Both the position numbers and the translations under genes were made by a program. Below, piece by piece: positions 31,577-42,666 of a stretch of DNA of 64,000 nt (within the stretch, counting starts at the first letter, position 1; each line of letters begins with the position of its first letter). Location of the stretch: the NCBI GenBank assembly GCA_007695305.1, contig REEA01000112.1, positions 1 to 64,000 on the forward strand. Direction: 5' to 3'. Source of the stretch: Bacteroidia bacterium. GTDB lineage: Bacteria; Bacteroidota; Bacteroidia; Bacteroidales; UBA7960. Under the pieces are notes generated by a model. It searched no databases, had not been told where the DNA came from, and saw only the letters and a program-made list of their open reading frames with translations.

Positions 31577-32287
31577 ATGGGACAAAAAACTAATCCAATC
31601 GGCCTCAGGCTCGGTATTATCAGGGGATGGGACTCCAACTGGTATGGCGGGAAAAAATATGCAGCCAAACTGGTTGAAGACGATAAAATCCGTAAGTACC
31701 TATATGTACGTTTGGCCAAGGCAGGTGTGTCAAAAATTTTTATTGAGCGAACCCTGAAGCTTGTTACCGTTAATATTAACACAGCCCGACCTGGTATCAT
31801 TATTGGGAAGGGAGGTCAGGAGGTTGACAAACTCAAGGAAGAGCTTAAAAAACTTACCAAAAAAGAAATACAGATCAATATAAGCGAGATCAAACGCCCG
31901 GAACTCGATGCCTTTCTGGTTGCACATAATGTCGCAAAGCAGATCGAAGGCCGCATTTCTTTCCGTCGTGCTGTAAAAACAGCTATCTCCTCTACCATGC
32001 GCCTGGGAGCGGAAGGAATCAAGGTAATGGTTAGCGGCAGGTTGGGTGGCGCCGAAATGGCCCGTAATGAAACCTACAAAGAAGGAAGAATTCCCCTCCA
32101 TACACTCAGGGCTGATATTGATTATGCAGCTGTAGAGGCACATACTACCTATGGACGTATTGGAATTAAGGTGTGGATTTGTAAAGGAGAAATATTTGGA
32201 AAACCGGAATTAACTCCTTTCGTGCAAGAACCGGCCAAACCCCGCGCAAGCGGCGGCAGTCGTTTTGGAGGCAGACGAAAGAAATAA
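31577..32287 (+). CDS. rpsC: 30S ribosomal protein S3
   Basis: [25 protein letters not shown]-domain motif [12 protein letters not shown]. Confidence 0.99.
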   Translation: MGQKTNPIGLRLGIIRGWDSNWYGGKKYAAKLVEDDKIRKYLYVRLAKAGVSKIFIERTLKLVTVNINTARPGIIIGKGGQEVDKLKEELKKLTKKEIQINISEIKRPELDAFLVAHNVAKQIEGRISFRRAVKTAISSTMRLGAEGIKVMVSGRLGGAEMARNETYKEGRIPLHTLRADIDYAAVEAHTTYGRIGIKVWICKGEIFGKPELTPFVQEPAKPRASGGSRFGGRRKK

Positions 32288-32328
32288 GATGATTGCAGAA
32301 TTAGTCAAACACGAAAACGAATAGAATA

Positions 32329-32748
32329 ATGTTACAGCCCAAGAAAACCAAGTTCAGGAAGATGCAAAAGGGCCGCATGAAAGGCAACACCAAGCGCGGT
32401 GCTGAATTGGCTTTCGGCTCTTTTGGTATTAAATCGCTTGATACCAACTGGATAACCGGAAGGCAGATTGAAGCTGCCCGTCAGGCTATCACTCGTCGGA
32501 TGAAACGTGAAGGACAACTCTGGATTCGAATCTTTCCTGATAAACCCATCACTAAAAAACCAGCAGAGGTCCGTATGGGTAAAGGAAAAGGTGCGCCAGA
32601 GTATTTTGTTGCCAGAGTTTGTCCCGGAAGGATTCTTTTTGAAGCTGATGGTGTGCCGCTGGAAACAGCCAAAGAGGCCATGCGCCTCGGCGCACAAAAA
32701 CTTCCTGTCGCTACAAAATTTGTGATAAGAAGAGATTATGATTATTAA
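32329..32748 (+). CDS. rplP: 50S ribosomal protein L16
   Basis: [19 protein letters not shown]. Confidence 0.99.
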   Translation: MLQPKKTKFRKMQKGRMKGNTKRGAELAFGSFGIKSLDTNWITGRQIEAARQAITRRMKREGQLWIRIFPDKPITKKPAEVRMGKGKGAPEYFVARVCPGRILFEADGVPLETAKEAMRLGAQKLPVATKFVIRRDYDY

Positions 32749-32750
32749 TG

Positions 32751-32784
32751 TTTGTTCAACTATCGGAAAAAAATTGTAACTTTG
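32751..32784 (+). promoter_or_regulatory. Putative internal promoter TTTG-N22-TAACTTTG between rplP and rpmC
   Basis: TTTG at 32751-32754, TAACTTTG at 32777-32784; in the largest intergenic gap of the ribosomal cluster. Confidence 0.55.
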
Positions 32785-32888
32785 CAGCCTTTTTGCAGGG
32801 AAAAATAATGCAAATCAGAACCGGTAGAATCAGGTTCTCCGGGTAACCCGCCAGATCTGACCATCCGAAGTAACGGGAAAGCTGCAAA
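32781..32888 (+). ncRNA. Candidate structured cis-regulatory leader upstream of rpmC
   Basis: Perfect 8-bp inverted repeat TTTGCAGC (32781-32788)/GCTGCAAA (32881-32888); inner hairpins AGAACC/GGTTCT and CCCG/CGGG. Confidence 0.35.
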
Positions 32889-32908
32889 TTAAACAAATAC
32901 ACGCAAAG

Positions 32909-33109
32909 ATGAAGCAGAGTGTAATACACGAAATGTCAACCGGCGAACTCCACGAACGTCTGGAAGAAGAAAGAAAGCAGTTGCTAAAACTGAACATGAA
33001 CCATGCGGTATCACCATTGGAAAATCCAATGAGAATAAAATATTATCGCAGAACTGTAGCCCGGATTTTGACAGAGCTCAGGAAAAGGGAATTAGAAGAA
33101 ACGAAATAA
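32909..33109 (+). CDS. rpmC: 50S ribosomal protein L29
   Basis: EMSTGELHERLEEERKQLLKLNMNHAVSPLENPMRI. Confidence 0.96.
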   Translation: MKQSVIHEMSTGELHERLEEERKQLLKLNMNHAVSPLENPMRIKYYRRTVARILTELRKRELEETK

Positions 33110-33121
33110 AGCATTACAGAA

Positions 33122-33379
33122 ATGGAAACCAGAAAGAACAGAAAAGAAAGAACAGGTGTTGTGGTAAGCAACAAGATGGAAAAATCTGTTGTTGTGGAGG
33201 TTCTGCGGAGAGTTCGTCATCCAAAATACGGGAAGTTTGTTAAAAAAACATCCCGCTTCATGGCCCATGATGATAAAAACGACTGTAACATCGGGGATAC
33301 CGTGCGTATTATGGAAACCCGGCCTTTGAGCAAAAATAAATGTTGGAGATTAGTTGAAATCCTTGAAAGAGCGAAATAG
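33122..33379 (+). CDS. rpsQ: 30S ribosomal protein S17
   Basis: [34 protein letters not shown]. Confidence 0.99.
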   Translation: METRKNRKERTGVVVSNKMEKSVVVEVLRRVRHPKYGKFVKKTSRFMAHDDKNDCNIGDTVRIMETRPLSKNKCWRLVEILERAK

Positions 33380-33381
33380 TT

Positions 33382-33750
33382 ATGATACAGCAAGAATCCA
33401 GATTGGCAGTTGCCGACAACAGCGGAGCAAAAGAGGTGCTCTGCATCAGGGTGCTCGGAGGTACCCGCCGCCGCTATGCCGGCATTGGCGATAAAATTAT
33501 CGTAACTGTTAAACATGCCTTGCCATCAGGTAATATCAAAAAAGGCACTGTTTCAAAAGCGGTGGTGGTTAGAACCAAAAAACACGTAAGAAGACCCGAT
33601 GGCAGTTATATCAAATTTGATGATAATGCCGTTGTGCTCCTGACAGCCAACGAAGAAATGCGCGGAACTCGTATCTTTGGCCCGGTAGCCCGCGAATTGA
33701 GGGAAAAACAGTTTATGAAAATCGTTTCACTGGCACCCGAAGTGCTATAA
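33382..33750 (+). CDS. rplN: 50S ribosomal protein L14
   Basis: [27 protein letters not shown]. Confidence 0.99.
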   Translation: MIQQESRLAVADNSGAKEVLCIRVLGGTRRRYAGIGDKIIVTVKHALPSGNIKKGTVSKAVVVRTKKHVRRPDGSYIKFDDNAVVLLTANEEMRGTRIFGPVARELREKQFMKIVSLAPEVL

Positions 33751-33762
33751 CCGAATATACTT

Positions 33763-34080
33763 ATGTTACGCAAATTCCACATTAAAAAAGGAGATACCGT
33801 CCAGGTAATTGCAGGCAACGAAAAAGGCGCCACAGGGAAAGTCCTTATGGTGGATGCAAAAAAGCAAAGAGCCTTCGTTGAAGGTGTTAATATGGCATCC
33901 AAACATACTAAACCCAACACTGCAAACCCACAAGGCGGTATCCTCAAAAAAGAAGCCAGTATCCACATCTCCAACCTGATGATAGTGGATGCCAAAGGCA
34001 ATCCGACACGAATCGGAAGAAAACGAAACGAAAACAACCGGTTGGTAAGATATTCCAAAAAGACAGGGGAGGAAATTTAG
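33763..34080 (+). CDS. rplX: 50S ribosomal protein L24
   Basis: [25 protein letters not shown] (KOW motif). Confidence 0.98.
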   Translation: MLRKFHIKKGDTVQVIAGNEKGATGKVLMVDAKKQRAFVEGVNMASKHTKPNTANPQGGILKKEASIHISNLMIVDAKGNPTRIGRKRNENNRLVRYSKKTGEEI

Positions 34081-34082
34081 CA

Positions 34083-34640
34083 ATGAGCATCACACCAAGA
34101 CTTAAGGATAAGTATACTAAAGAAATAGTGCCTGCTCTCATGAAGGAATTTGGTTACACCAATCCCATGCAGGCACCCAGACTGATCAAAATCAGTTTAA
34201 ACCAGGGCGTTGGCGACGCTATCACCGACAAAAAGCTGATTGATAATGCCGTGGAAGAGATGTCATTGGTCGCAGGGCAAAAAGCTGTCCCCACAAAATC
34301 CAAAAAGGACATCTCAAACTTCAAACTCAGAAAAGGAATGCCAATTGGTACCCGCGTTACGCTCAGAGGCACCCGTATGTATGAATTCCTTGACAGACTA
34401 GTAGCCGTTTCACTCCCCCGTATACGGGACTTTAAAGGAGTGAACGACAAGGGATTCGACGGACGCGGAAACTACTCCCTCGGTATACCTGAACAAATTA
34501 TATTCCCTGAAATCAATATCGACAAGCTGAATAAAATCAATGGCATGGACATAAATTTTGTTACCACCGCCAACACCGACAGGGAAGCATTTGCATTATT
34601 GCGTGAATTTGGATTACCATTTAGAAACCAGAATAAATAG
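34083..34640 (+). CDS. rplE: 50S ribosomal protein L5
   Basis: [42 protein letters not shown]. Confidence 0.99.
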   Translation: MSITPRLKDKYTKEIVPALMKEFGYTNPMQAPRLIKISLNQGVGDAITDKKLIDNAVEEMSLVAGQKAVPTKSKKDISNFKLRKGMPIGTRVTLRGTRMYEFLDRLVAVSLPRIRDFKGVNDKGFDGRGNYSLGIPEQIIFPEINIDKLNKINGMDINFVTTANTDREAFALLREFGLPFRNQNK

Positions 34641-34648
34641 ATAAGATC

Positions 34649-34918
34649 ATGGCAAAAGAATCCATGAAAGCCCGAGAGGTGAAAAGAGCCAGGCTTGTGA
34701 AAAAATACGCAGCCAAAAGAGAAGAACTGAAAGCACAAGGTGATTGGGAAGCCCTTCAAAAACTCCCGAGAAATGCCTCCCCCGTCAGGCTGCACAACAG
34801 GTGCCAGCTATCAGGAAGGCCCAAAGGATATATGCGCCAATTTGGAATATCCCGTATTAATTTCCGGGAAATGGCAAACAAAGGACTGATTCCCGGAATC
34901 ACCAAATCAAGCTGGTAA
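34649..34918 (+). CDS. rpsN: 30S ribosomal protein S14 (long, zinc-independent-type)
   Basis: [31 protein letters not shown]; only one Cys, so no zinc ribbon. Confidence 0.98.
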   Translation: MAKESMKAREVKRARLVKKYAAKREELKAQGDWEALQKLPRNASPVRLHNRCQLSGRPKGYMRQFGISRINFREMANKGLIPGITKSSW

Positions 34919-34950
34919 GAGTATTACGTAACTTTTTTACTGAGAATAAA

Positions 34951-35349
34951 ATGATAACCGATCCAATTGCAGATTTTCTGACAAGAATAAGGAACGCCGT
35001 AAAGGCCAATCACAGGGTTGTAGAAGTTCCTGCATCAAGTATTAAAAAGGAGATCACAAAGATACTCTTTGATAAGGGGTATATCCTCAATTACAAATTT
35101 GAGGATGAAAAAATGCCAAAAACTATCAAAATTGCACTGAAATACCACCCGGTGACTAAATTACCTGCCATCAATGAGATTATGCGGGTTAGCCGTCCGG
35201 GATTACGTCGCTACGTGGGCACAAAAGATCTTCCGCGTGTGTTAAACGGACTTGGAGTCGCAATCGTCTCCACCTCAAAAGGACTGATGACCGACAAAGA
35301 GGCAAGGCAATTAAAAATTGGCGGAGAAATAATTTGTTACGTAAGTTAA
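34951..35349 (+). CDS. rpsH: 30S ribosomal protein S8
   Basis: MITDPIADFLTRIRNAVKANHR. Confidence 0.99.
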   Translation: MITDPIADFLTRIRNAVKANHRVVEVPASSIKKEITKILFDKGYILNYKFEDEKMPKTIKIALKYHPVTKLPAINEIMRVSRPGLRRYVGTKDLPRVLNGLGVAIVSTSKGLMTDKEARQLKIGGEIICYVS

Positions 35350-35362
35350 AAAAAGAAGTATC

Positions 35363-35920
35363 ATGTCACGAATAGGAAATAATCCGGTAATAATTCCCCA
35401 GGGCGTCAGTGTTAGTGTTTCAGACGACAACCTTGTTACAGTGAAAGGGCCAAAAGGTGAACTTACACAACAAGTGAATCGCGACATCCAAATAAAAGTG
35501 GAAAATGGAGAGATAAAGGTTGTGAGACTTAATGAACAGAAACCAACCATGGCTCTCCATGGACTTTACCGGTCGCTGATCAACAATATGGTGGTAGGTG
35601 TTTCAGAAGGTTACAAAATAGTGCAGGAATTAGTGGGTGTTGGTTACAAGGCTTCGCACAGCGGACAGGTACTTGAGCTGGCACTGGGTTATTCGCACAG
35701 TATCTTCTTTGAGTTACCTAAAGAAGTACAACTAAATACAATTACAGAAAGAGGGAAAAACCCCACCATTGTTCTGGAATCTCATGATAAGCAGTTGATT
35801 GGCCAGGTGGCTGCAAAAATCCGGTCGTTCCGTAAACCTGAACCTTACAAGGGTAAAGGTATATTGTTCCAGGGTGAGGTGATCCGCAGAAAAGCAGGTA
35901 AAGCAGCAGCAGCCAAATAA
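35363..35920 (+). CDS. rplF: 50S ribosomal protein L6
   Basis: [17 protein letters not shown]...[19 protein letters not shown]. Confidence 0.99.
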   Translation: MSRIGNNPVIIPQGVSVSVSDDNLVTVKGPKGELTQQVNRDIQIKVENGEIKVVRLNEQKPTMALHGLYRSLINNMVVGVSEGYKIVQELVGVGYKASHSGQVLELALGYSHSIFFELPKEVQLNTITERGKNPTIVLESHDKQLIGQVAAKIRSFRKPEPYKGKGILFQGEVIRRKAGKAAAAK

Positions 35921-35952
35921 TCGTAATTCAATATAATAATTCCTTTATCAGG

Positions 35953-36312
35953 ATGGCAACAAAAAAGAAACTCGACAGAAGGACAAGGATAAAATACCGC
36001 GTGAGAAAAAAAATCCGTGGTACGGCAGAAAAACCCAGGTTGTCCGTATTCAGAAGCAATAAGGCAATATATGCACAGGTGATTGATGACCTTGACGGGA
36101 AAACGCTTGTAGCTGCCTCATCACAATTGAAAGATATTGCTGAAAAGAAGATGACCAAAACGGAAAAGGCCCGTGAAGTAGGTAAATTGATAGCTGAACG
36201 TGCCAAAGAGGCCGGCATCGAAAATATTGTGTTCGATCGAAACGGTTATCTCTATCATGGAAGAATCAAATCATTGGCAGAAGGAGCAAGAGAAGGGGGC
36301 TTAAAATTTTAA
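35953..36312 (+). CDS. rplR: 50S ribosomal protein L18
   Basis: [37 protein letters not shown]. Confidence 0.99.
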   Translation: MATKKKLDRRTRIKYRVRKKIRGTAEKPRLSVFRSNKAIYAQVIDDLDGKTLVAASSQLKDIAEKKMTKTEKAREVGKLIAERAKEAGIENIVFDRNGYLYHGRIKSLAEGAREGGLKF

Positions 36313-36316
36313 GATT

Positions 36317-36835
36317 ATGGCAAACGTAAATATCAAAAAAGTTAAGTCGAGCGAAATCGAATTCAAAGATAGGCTTGTAAGTATCCAGCGAGTTACTAAG
36401 GTAACCAAGGGTGGCCGTACATTCAGCTTTTCGGCTATTGTTGTTGTCGGAAATGAAAATGGTGTCGTTGGTTACGGTCTTGGTAAGGCCAAAGAGGTAA
36501 CCACGGCCATCAGTAAAGGCATTGATGATGCCAAGAAACACCTGATCAAAGTACCCGTTTACAAAGGTACGATTCCACATACCCAGGAAGGTAAATACAG
36601 TGGTGCAAGGGTGCTTGTAAAACCTGCCGCTCATGGTACCGGAGTTATCGCCGGTGGGGCCATGCGCGCCGTCCTGGAAAGCGTTGGTGTTACCGACGTT
36701 CTGGCCAAGTCAAAAGGCTCATCCAACCCGCACAGTGTCGTAAAAGCAACCATCGATGCCCTCACAAAACTCAGGGATCCTTTTGCTGTTGCACAACAGC
36801 GTGGCGTAAGCTTAGAGAAAGTGTTTAATGGTTAA
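36317..36835 (+). CDS. rpsE: 30S ribosomal protein S5
   Basis: [46 protein letters not shown]. Confidence 0.99.
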   Translation: MANVNIKKVKSSEIEFKDRLVSIQRVTKVTKGGRTFSFSAIVVVGNENGVVGYGLGKAKEVTTAISKGIDDAKKHLIKVPVYKGTIPHTQEGKYSGARVLVKPAAHGTGVIAGGAMRAVLESVGVTDVLAKSKGSSNPHSVVKATIDALTKLRDPFAVAQQRGVSLEKVFNG

Positions 36836-36854
36836 ACCGACAAAAATTCGGGAA

Positions 36855-37040
36855 ATGAAAAAATACAAAATTGCGCAAATAAAAAGCAGAATAGGCAGAC
36901 CTGCCGTGCAGAAAAAGACATTAGATGCATTGGGGATAAAACGGATGAACCGGCCAAGAGTGGTTGTAGGAACACCCCAGGTAGAAGGTATGATTAATAA
37001 AGTTAAACACCTGCTGTCTGTTGAAGAAGTGCAAGAATAA
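36855..37040 (+). CDS. rpmD: 50S ribosomal protein L30
   Basis: MKKYKIAQIKSRIGRPAVQKKTLDALGIKRMNR; start taken at the internal Met. Confidence 0.96.
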   Translation: MKKYKIAQIKSRIGRPAVQKKTLDALGIKRMNRPRVVVGTPQVEGMINKVKHLLSVEEVQE

Positions 37041-37076
37041 TTTGGTGATGTTCAATATCTTTAAATTTGTAATATA

Positions 37077-37523
37077 ATGGATTTAAGTAATCTCAAACCG
37101 GTAAAAGGCTCTCACCGAACCAAAAAAAGAATTGGCCGGGGAGAAGGGTCCGGTGCAGGTGATACTGCCACCAAAGGCCATAAAGGTGCCAAATCGCGCT
37201 CGGGATACAGCAGAAAAGCCGGTTTTGAAGGTGGCCAGATGCCCCTTGCAAGGCGTGTTCCAAAGTACGGGTTTAAAAACTTTAACCGGGTCGAATATCA
37301 AGCAATCAACCTGGATGTGATCCAGGTACTTGTTGACAAAAAAGGTATCAATGCCATTGATCCGGATGTACTGATCAGTAATGGACTTGTGTCAAAAAAT
37401 GAATTGGTCAAAATTTTGGGAAGAGGTACCCTGAAGGCCAAAATTTCTGTAACTGCTCATGCTTTTTCTGAAAGTGCCGTAAAAGCTATTGAAGCAATCG
37501 GAGGAACTGTTAACCGGATATAA
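37077..37523 (+). CDS. rplO: 50S ribosomal protein L15
   Basis: MDLSNLKPVKGSHRTKKRIGRGEGSGAGDTATKGHKGAKSRSG. Confidence 0.99.
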   Translation: MDLSNLKPVKGSHRTKKRIGRGEGSGAGDTATKGHKGAKSRSGYSRKAGFEGGQMPLARRVPKYGFKNFNRVEYQAINLDVIQVLVDKKGINAIDPDVLISNGLVSKNELVKILGRGTLKAKISVTAHAFSESAVKAIEAIGGTVNRI

Positions 37524-37532
37524 AACTCAGGA

Positions 37533-38894
37533 ATGAAAAGATTTATTCAAACCTTAATCAACATTTACAATATTGAAGACCTGCGAATCAGGATCATCAA
37601 CACGTTAGGCATTATCCTGATCTATCGCCTTGGTTCTTATGTTGTACTTCCGGGGGTGGACCCCCATCAATTGCAGGCTTTACAGGCACAAACGCAGGAA
37701 GGGCTACTGGGACTGCTGAACATGTTTTCAGGTGGCGCATTCTCAAATGCGTCCATATTTGCGCTGGGTATCATGCCCTATATTAGCGCATCTATTGTGA
37801 TTCAGCTGCTTAGCGTTGCCGTACCTTATTTCCAGCGCCTGCAAAAAGAAGGAGAAAGCGGGCGAAAAAAAATCAACCAGATTACCCGTTATTTAACTGT
37901 TTTCATCACAGCCGCTCAAGCACCTGCATACCTTGGAAACCTCATTGCACAACTGCCCCCGGAGGCAATCTCACCATTTGATCCCGGGGCTGCCAGCCCA
38001 TCCCTCTATTTTATGGTCTCCTCAGTGATCATTCTCATCTCAGGAACCATGTTTGTAATGTGGCTGGGTGAACGCATCACGGAACGAGGAATAGGAAACG
38101 GTATCTCCCTAATCATTATGGTTGGGATCATCGCGCAGCTTCCTTTTGCCCTGATGGCTGAATTTATTGCACGAATTGAAGAAGCAGGAGGAGGAGGTCC
38201 CGTCGTATTCCTTGTGGAATTAGTCGTTTTGATGGCCGTTGTAGTCCTCGTTATCCTGCTGGTTCAAGGCCAAAGACGAATCCCCGTACAGTTTGCAAAA
38301 CGTGTGGTAGGTACCAGGCAATATGGTGGCCAACGACAGTATATTCCACTCAAAGTGAATGCCGCCGGTGTAATGCCCATCATTTTTGCACAAGCAATTA
38401 TGTTTATACCCATTACTCTGGCAGGATTCTCTGACGCATTAAGCGGATTTGCTGCTACCATGTCGGACTTTACCGGCTTCTGGTATAATTTTACTTTCGC
38501 TGTGCTGATCATCCTGTTTACATACTTCTATACAGCGATTACAGTGAATCCAAACCAAATGGCCGAAGATATGAAGAAGAATGGCGGATTCATTCCGGGT
38601 GTAAAACCTGGAAAACGAACAGCCGAATTTATTGATAACGTCATGTCGCGAATAACACTGCCCGGTTCTTTGTTCCTGGCCTTTGTCGCAATCATGCCCG
38701 CGCTGGTCAGCCTAATGGGCGTAACCGGCCCGTTTGCACAGTTTTTTGGAGGGACATCACTGCTCATCATGGTAGGCGTTGTGCTCGACACACTTCAGCA
38801 AATTGAAAGCCATCTGCTGATGCGTCATTATGATGGCCTCACAAAGTCGGGCCGTATAAAAGGCCGTTCTTCTCCAATGGGGATGACAGGCTAA
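37533..38894 (+). CDS. secY: Preprotein translocase subunit SecY
   Basis: RIINTLGIILIYRLGSYVVLPGVDP; TM-rich; located between rplO and map. Confidence 0.99.
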   Translation: MKRFIQTLINIYNIEDLRIRIINTLGIILIYRLGSYVVLPGVDPHQLQALQAQTQEGLLGLLNMFSGGAFSNASIFALGIMPYISASIVIQLLSVAVPYFQRLQKEGESGRKKINQITRYLTVFITAAQAPAYLGNLIAQLPPEAISPFDPGAASPSLYFMVSSVIILISGTMFVMWLGERITERGIGNGISLIIMVGIIAQLPFALMAEFIARIEEAGGGGPVVFLVELVVLMAVVVLVILLVQGQRRIPVQFAKRVVGTRQYGGQRQYIPLKVNAAGVMPIIFAQAIMFIPITLAGFSDALSGFAATMSDFTGFWYNFTFAVLIILFTYFYTAITVNPNQMAEDMKKNGGFIPGVKPGKRTAEFIDNVMSRITLPGSLFLAFVAIMPALVSLMGVTGPFAQFFGGTSLLIMVGVVLDTLQQIESHLLMRHYDGLTKSGRIKGRSSPMGMTG

Positions 38895-38903
38895 TGATTA
38901 TCA

Positions 38904-39707
38904 GTGATGATTCATTTGAAGACCATTGAAGAAATTGAATTAATACGCGAAAGTTCTTTACTTGTTGCAAAGACCCATGGTGAACTGGCCAAACATATCA
39001 GACCGGGAATATCATCCATGGAACTGGACCGGATAGCTGAAACATTCATCAGGGATCATGGGGCAGTGCCGGGGTTTAAAGGATACCACGGCTTTCCCTA
39101 CACCTTATGTGTGTCCCCTAATGAGGTTGTTGTGCATGGCTTTCCAAAAGAGGAGCCTCTTCAGGAAGGTGATATCGTATCCATCGACTGTGGCGTCCTG
39201 AAAAATGGATACTACGGAGATTCTGCCTACACTTTTGCAGTGGGAGAAATCAGCCCGGAAAAGAAGAGAATGCTGAAAACCACCTTTCAATGCCTGATGA
39301 TTGGAATAGAACAGCTGGTTGAAGGCAATACCCTCGGCGATGTTTCATGGGCAATACAAAACCATGCAGAGAAAGCAGGGTTCTCGGTTGTCAGAGAATT
39401 GGTTGGTCACGGGCTCGGTAGAAAATTACATGAACCGCCCGAGTTACCTAACTTCGGAAGAAAGGGTAAAGGAAGCATCATCCAAAATGGCCTCGTCGTC
39501 GCCATCGAACCGATGATAAATATGGGTAAACGTTTCGTGGTGCAGGAAAAAGATGGCTGGACGATCCGTACCGCAGACCGTAAACCATCGGGTCATTATG
39601 AACATACTGTCGCCGTTTTGAACGGCAAGGCTGTCACATTGTCAACTTTTGCATTTATTGAAGAATCACTAAAAAACAACAAACACAATTCAGTCATCAT
39701 TGGATAG
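38904..39707 (+). CDS. map: Type I methionyl aminopeptidase
   Basis: [59 protein letters not shown]. Confidence 0.97.
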   Translation: MMIHLKTIEEIELIRESSLLVAKTHGELAKHIRPGISSMELDRIAETFIRDHGAVPGFKGYHGFPYTLCVSPNEVVVHGFPKEEPLQEGDIVSIDCGVLKNGYYGDSAYTFAVGEISPEKKRMLKTTFQCLMIGIEQLVEGNTLGDVSWAIQNHAEKAGFSVVRELVGHGLGRKLHEPPELPNFGRKGKGSIIQNGLVVAIEPMINMGKRFVVQEKDGWTIRTADRKPSGHYEHTVAVLNGKAVTLSTFAFIEESLKNNKHNSVIIG

Positions 39708-39712
39708 GTCAC

Positions 39713-39931
39713 ATGGCAAAACAAGCATCCATACAGCAAGATGGTGTCGTTAACGAATCACTGGGAAATGCAATGTTCCGCGTTGAACTGGAAAACGGGC
39801 ATATTATTACTGCCCATATATCAGGTAAAATGCGCATGCATTACATCAAAATCCTTCCCGGAGATAAGGTAAAGGTTGAAATGTCACCCTATGACCTGAC
39901 AAAAGGACGGATTACGTTCAGATACAAGTAG
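39713..39931 (+). CDS. infA: Translation initiation factor IF-1
   Basis: [56 protein letters not shown]. Confidence 0.98.
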   Translation: MAKQASIQQDGVVNESLGNAMFRVELENGHIITAHISGKMRMHYIKILPGDKVKVEMSPYDLTKGRITFRYK

Positions 39932-39954
39932 TTAAAAAAATAAATCGCAGACCA

Positions 39955-40071
39955 ATGAAAGTCAGAGTATCGGTTAAGAAAAGAAGCCCCGAGTGTAAAA
40001 TTGTACGCCGTAAGGGAAAGATTTATGTAATCAACAAGAAAAATCCCCGTTTCAAGCAACGTCAGGGTTAA
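39955..40071 (+). CDS. rpmJ: 50S ribosomal protein L36 (zinc-independent-type); not in the supplied ORF track because it is short
   Basis: Translated by eye: [38 protein letters not shown], 38 aa. Confidence 0.97.
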   Translation: MKVRVSVKKRSPECKIVRRKGKIYVINKKNPRFKQRQG

Positions 40072-40098
40072 AATTAACAACATAAGAAAGCACATCAT

Positions 40099-40479
40099 AT
40101 GGCACGTATAGCTGGAGTTGATATTCCAAAAAACAAAAGAGGAGCAGTAAGCCTCACATACATTTACGGTATCGGGAAAAGCAACGCTGTTAAGATTTTA
40201 GAAGCTGTAGGAGTTAATCCCGACAAAAAAGTTGACGAATGGGAAGACCAGGAGTTAACCAAGATCCGTAATATCATTAATGATGAATACAAGGTAGAAG
40301 GTTCGCTTAGGTCAGATACCCAGATGAACATAAAACGTTTGATGGATATCGGATGCTACCGCGGTATTCGTCATCGAATTGGGTTGCCCTTGCGCGGTCA
40401 GAAAACAAAAAACAATGCCCGTACCAGAAAGGGGAAAAAGAAAACAGTGGCCAACAAGAAGAAGGCTTCTAAAGGTTAA
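40099..40479 (+). CDS. rpsM: 30S ribosomal protein S13
   Basis: [26 protein letters not shown]. Confidence 0.99.
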   Translation: MARIAGVDIPKNKRGAVSLTYIYGIGKSNAVKILEAVGVNPDKKVDEWEDQELTKIRNIINDEYKVEGSLRSDTQMNIKRLMDIGCYRGIRHRIGLPLRGQKTKNNARTRKGKKKTVANKKKASKG

Positions 40480-40587
40480 GAATTATCATTTGTTCATACA
40501 TGCCCCGATGCATGCAAATTCTTTTTTTTTGATTTTTGAAGTGGGTCATGAAAGACCGCTTGATCAGTAGAATAATACAAAAACAAT

Positions 40588-40986
40588 ATGGCAAAGTCAA
40601 CCAAAGGCACAAGGGGTGCCAAAAAAAGAGTAGTAAAAGTTGAGCCTTTAGGTCAGGCACATATTTTTGCTTCTTTCAACAATATCATTATTACCCTGGC
40701 AAATCAGCAGGGTCAGGTGGTTTCCTGGTCTTCTGCAGGGAAGATGGGTTTCAGAGGATCCAAAAAAAATACACCCTATGCAGGTCAAATGGCTGCCGGT
40801 GATGCAGCGAAAATTGCCTATGATCTGGGTATGAGAAAAATCAAAGTGTATGTGAAAGGTCCCGGTTCCGGCAGAGAATCGGCTATTCGCACACTGCACT
40901 CGGCCGGTTTGGAAGTAACCGAGATCGTCGATGTTACTCCCTTGCCACACAATGGCTGCCGCCCACCCAAAAGAAGAAGGGTTTAA
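40588..40986 (+). CDS. rpsK: 30S ribosomal protein S11
   Basis: [42 protein letters not shown]. Confidence 0.99.
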   Translation: MAKSTKGTRGAKKRVVKVEPLGQAHIFASFNNIIITLANQQGQVVSWSSAGKMGFRGSKKNTPYAGQMAAGDAAKIAYDLGMRKIKVYVKGPGSGRESAIRTLHSAGLEVTEIVDVTPLPHNGCRPPKRRRV

Positions 40987-41031
40987 TTATATATTCCCAA
41001 TTATAAAACATCAAAGAATCAATCAAATCAT

Positions 41032-41637
41032 ATGGCACGATATACAGGCCCAACAACCAAGATTGCCCGTAAGTTTGGAGATCCAATTTTCGGACCCGAC
41101 AGAGCATTTGAAAAGAAGAATTATCCGCCAGGCCAGCACGGTCAGATGAAAAAGCGGAGAAAAAAATCGGAGTATGGTGTTCAGCTCCTCGAAAAGCAAA
41201 AAGCCAAGTATACCTACGGGTTGCTTGAAAAGCAGTTTGCCAACCTCTTTAAAAAAGCAGTGCGCAAAAAAGGGATTACAGGTGAAATATTGCTGCAATT
41301 GCTTGAAGCACGCCTCGACAATGTGGTATTCCGCCTCGGAATAGCTCCCACCAGAAGAGCCGCCAGACAACTTGTGAGCCACAAGCATATTACCGTGAAC
41401 GACAGGGTGGTTAACATTCCATCCTATACCCTCCGGCCCGGAGATATTATCGGGGTGCGTGAAAAATCAAAAAGCCTTGAAGCGATCCTCGACTCCCTTG
41501 CTTCGCGCAGTAGTTCATACAACTGGCTGGAATGGGATCAGGATCTCAAGAAAGGCAAACTTCTCAACTATCCCGAAAGAGAGTTGATTCCTGAAAATAT
41601 CAAAGAACAACTGATCGTGGAATTGTATTCCAAGTAA
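41032..41637 (+). CDS. rpsD: 30S ribosomal protein S4
   Basis: [37 protein letters not shown]. Confidence 0.99.
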   Translation: MARYTGPTTKIARKFGDPIFGPDRAFEKKNYPPGQHGQMKKRRKKSEYGVQLLEKQKAKYTYGLLEKQFANLFKKAVRKKGITGEILLQLLEARLDNVVFRLGIAPTRRAARQLVSHKHITVNDRVVNIPSYTLRPGDIIGVREKSKSLEAILDSLASRSSSYNWLEWDQDLKKGKLLNYPERELIPENIKEQLIVELYSK

Positions 41638-41668
41638 TGATCGCTTTTTTCAACAAAAAACTATACCA

Positions 41669-42661
41669 ATGGCAATCTTAGCTTTTCAAAAACCGGATAA
41701 AGTAATCATGCTGGAATCCGACGACCGTCTGGGTAAATTTGAATTCAGGCCGTTGGAACCGGGCTATGGTATTACAATTGGCAATGCGCTGAGAAGAATC
41801 CTGCTCTCATCCCTTGAAGGTTTTGCCATTACCTCCGTGAAAATTGAGGGAGTGGAGCATGAATTTTCAACCATCAAAGGAGTTGTAGAGGATGTAACAG
41901 AAATAATCCTCAATTTGAAAAAGATACGTTTCAAGAGTTTGGCGGAAGATGCCGAATCAGAAAAGTTTTCTTTATCCATTAAAGGAAAGGAACAATTTCT
42001 GGCAGGAGACTTCAACGATGCGCTGGTTAATTTTGAGGTGCTGAACCCCGGTGTTGTAATTTGTAACATGGAACCAGGGGTAAAACTTTCCATTGAATTT
42101 ACTTTGGAAAAAGGTCGTGGATATGTGCCCGCCGAAGATAATAAAGGATTAAATCCTGCCATCGGCGTTATCGCTGTTGATTCGATCTTCACACCCATCA
42201 AAAATGTTACCTATAAAGTTGATGACTATCGTGTTGAGCAAAAAACTGACTATGAAAAGTTGATCATTGAAATCCTCACCGACGGTTCCATCACACCAAA
42301 AGAAGCACTGAAAGAAGCAGCCCGCATCCTGATTATGCACTTTATGCTTTTCTCCAACGAAAAAATCACTGTAGATACACAGGAAAAAGCAACTAGCGAG
42401 GAGTTCGACGAAAATTCACTGCATATGCGTCAGCTCCTTAAAACAAAACTAGTTGATCTTGACCTTTCAGTCAGAGCGTTAAACTGCCTGAAAGCCGCAG
42501 ATGTGGATACATTGGCAGATTTGGTTACCCTAAATAAACACGATCTGCTTAAATTCAGGAATTTTGGAAAAAAATCGCTCACTGAGCTTGAAGAACTGAT
42601 TAAATCGAAAAACCTCAGCTTTGGAATGAACCTTTCGAAGTACAAATTAGATAAGGAATAA
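41669..42661 (+). CDS. rpoA: DNA-directed RNA polymerase subunit alpha
   Basis: [48 protein letters not shown]-terminal domain [23 protein letters not shown]. Confidence 0.99.
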   Translation: MAILAFQKPDKVIMLESDDRLGKFEFRPLEPGYGITIGNALRRILLSSLEGFAITSVKIEGVEHEFSTIKGVVEDVTEIILNLKKIRFKSLAEDAESEKFSLSIKGKEQFLAGDFNDALVNFEVLNPGVVICNMEPGVKLSIEFTLEKGRGYVPAEDNKGLNPAIGVIAVDSIFTPIKNVTYKVDDYRVEQKTDYEKLIIEILTDGSITPKEALKEAARILIMHFMLFSNEKITVDTQEKATSEEFDENSLHMRQLLKTKLVDLDLSVRALNCLKAADVDTLADLVTLNKHDLLKFRNFGKKSLTELEELIKSKNLSFGMNLSKYKLDKE

Positions 42662-42666
42662 CTGAA

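Noticed and set aside
32808-32890. Cobalamin riboswitch in the rplP-rpmC gap (AACCGG…GAATCAGG resemblance)
   Set aside because: Core elements such as GCCACTG and the B12 box are absent, and the context is ribosomal.
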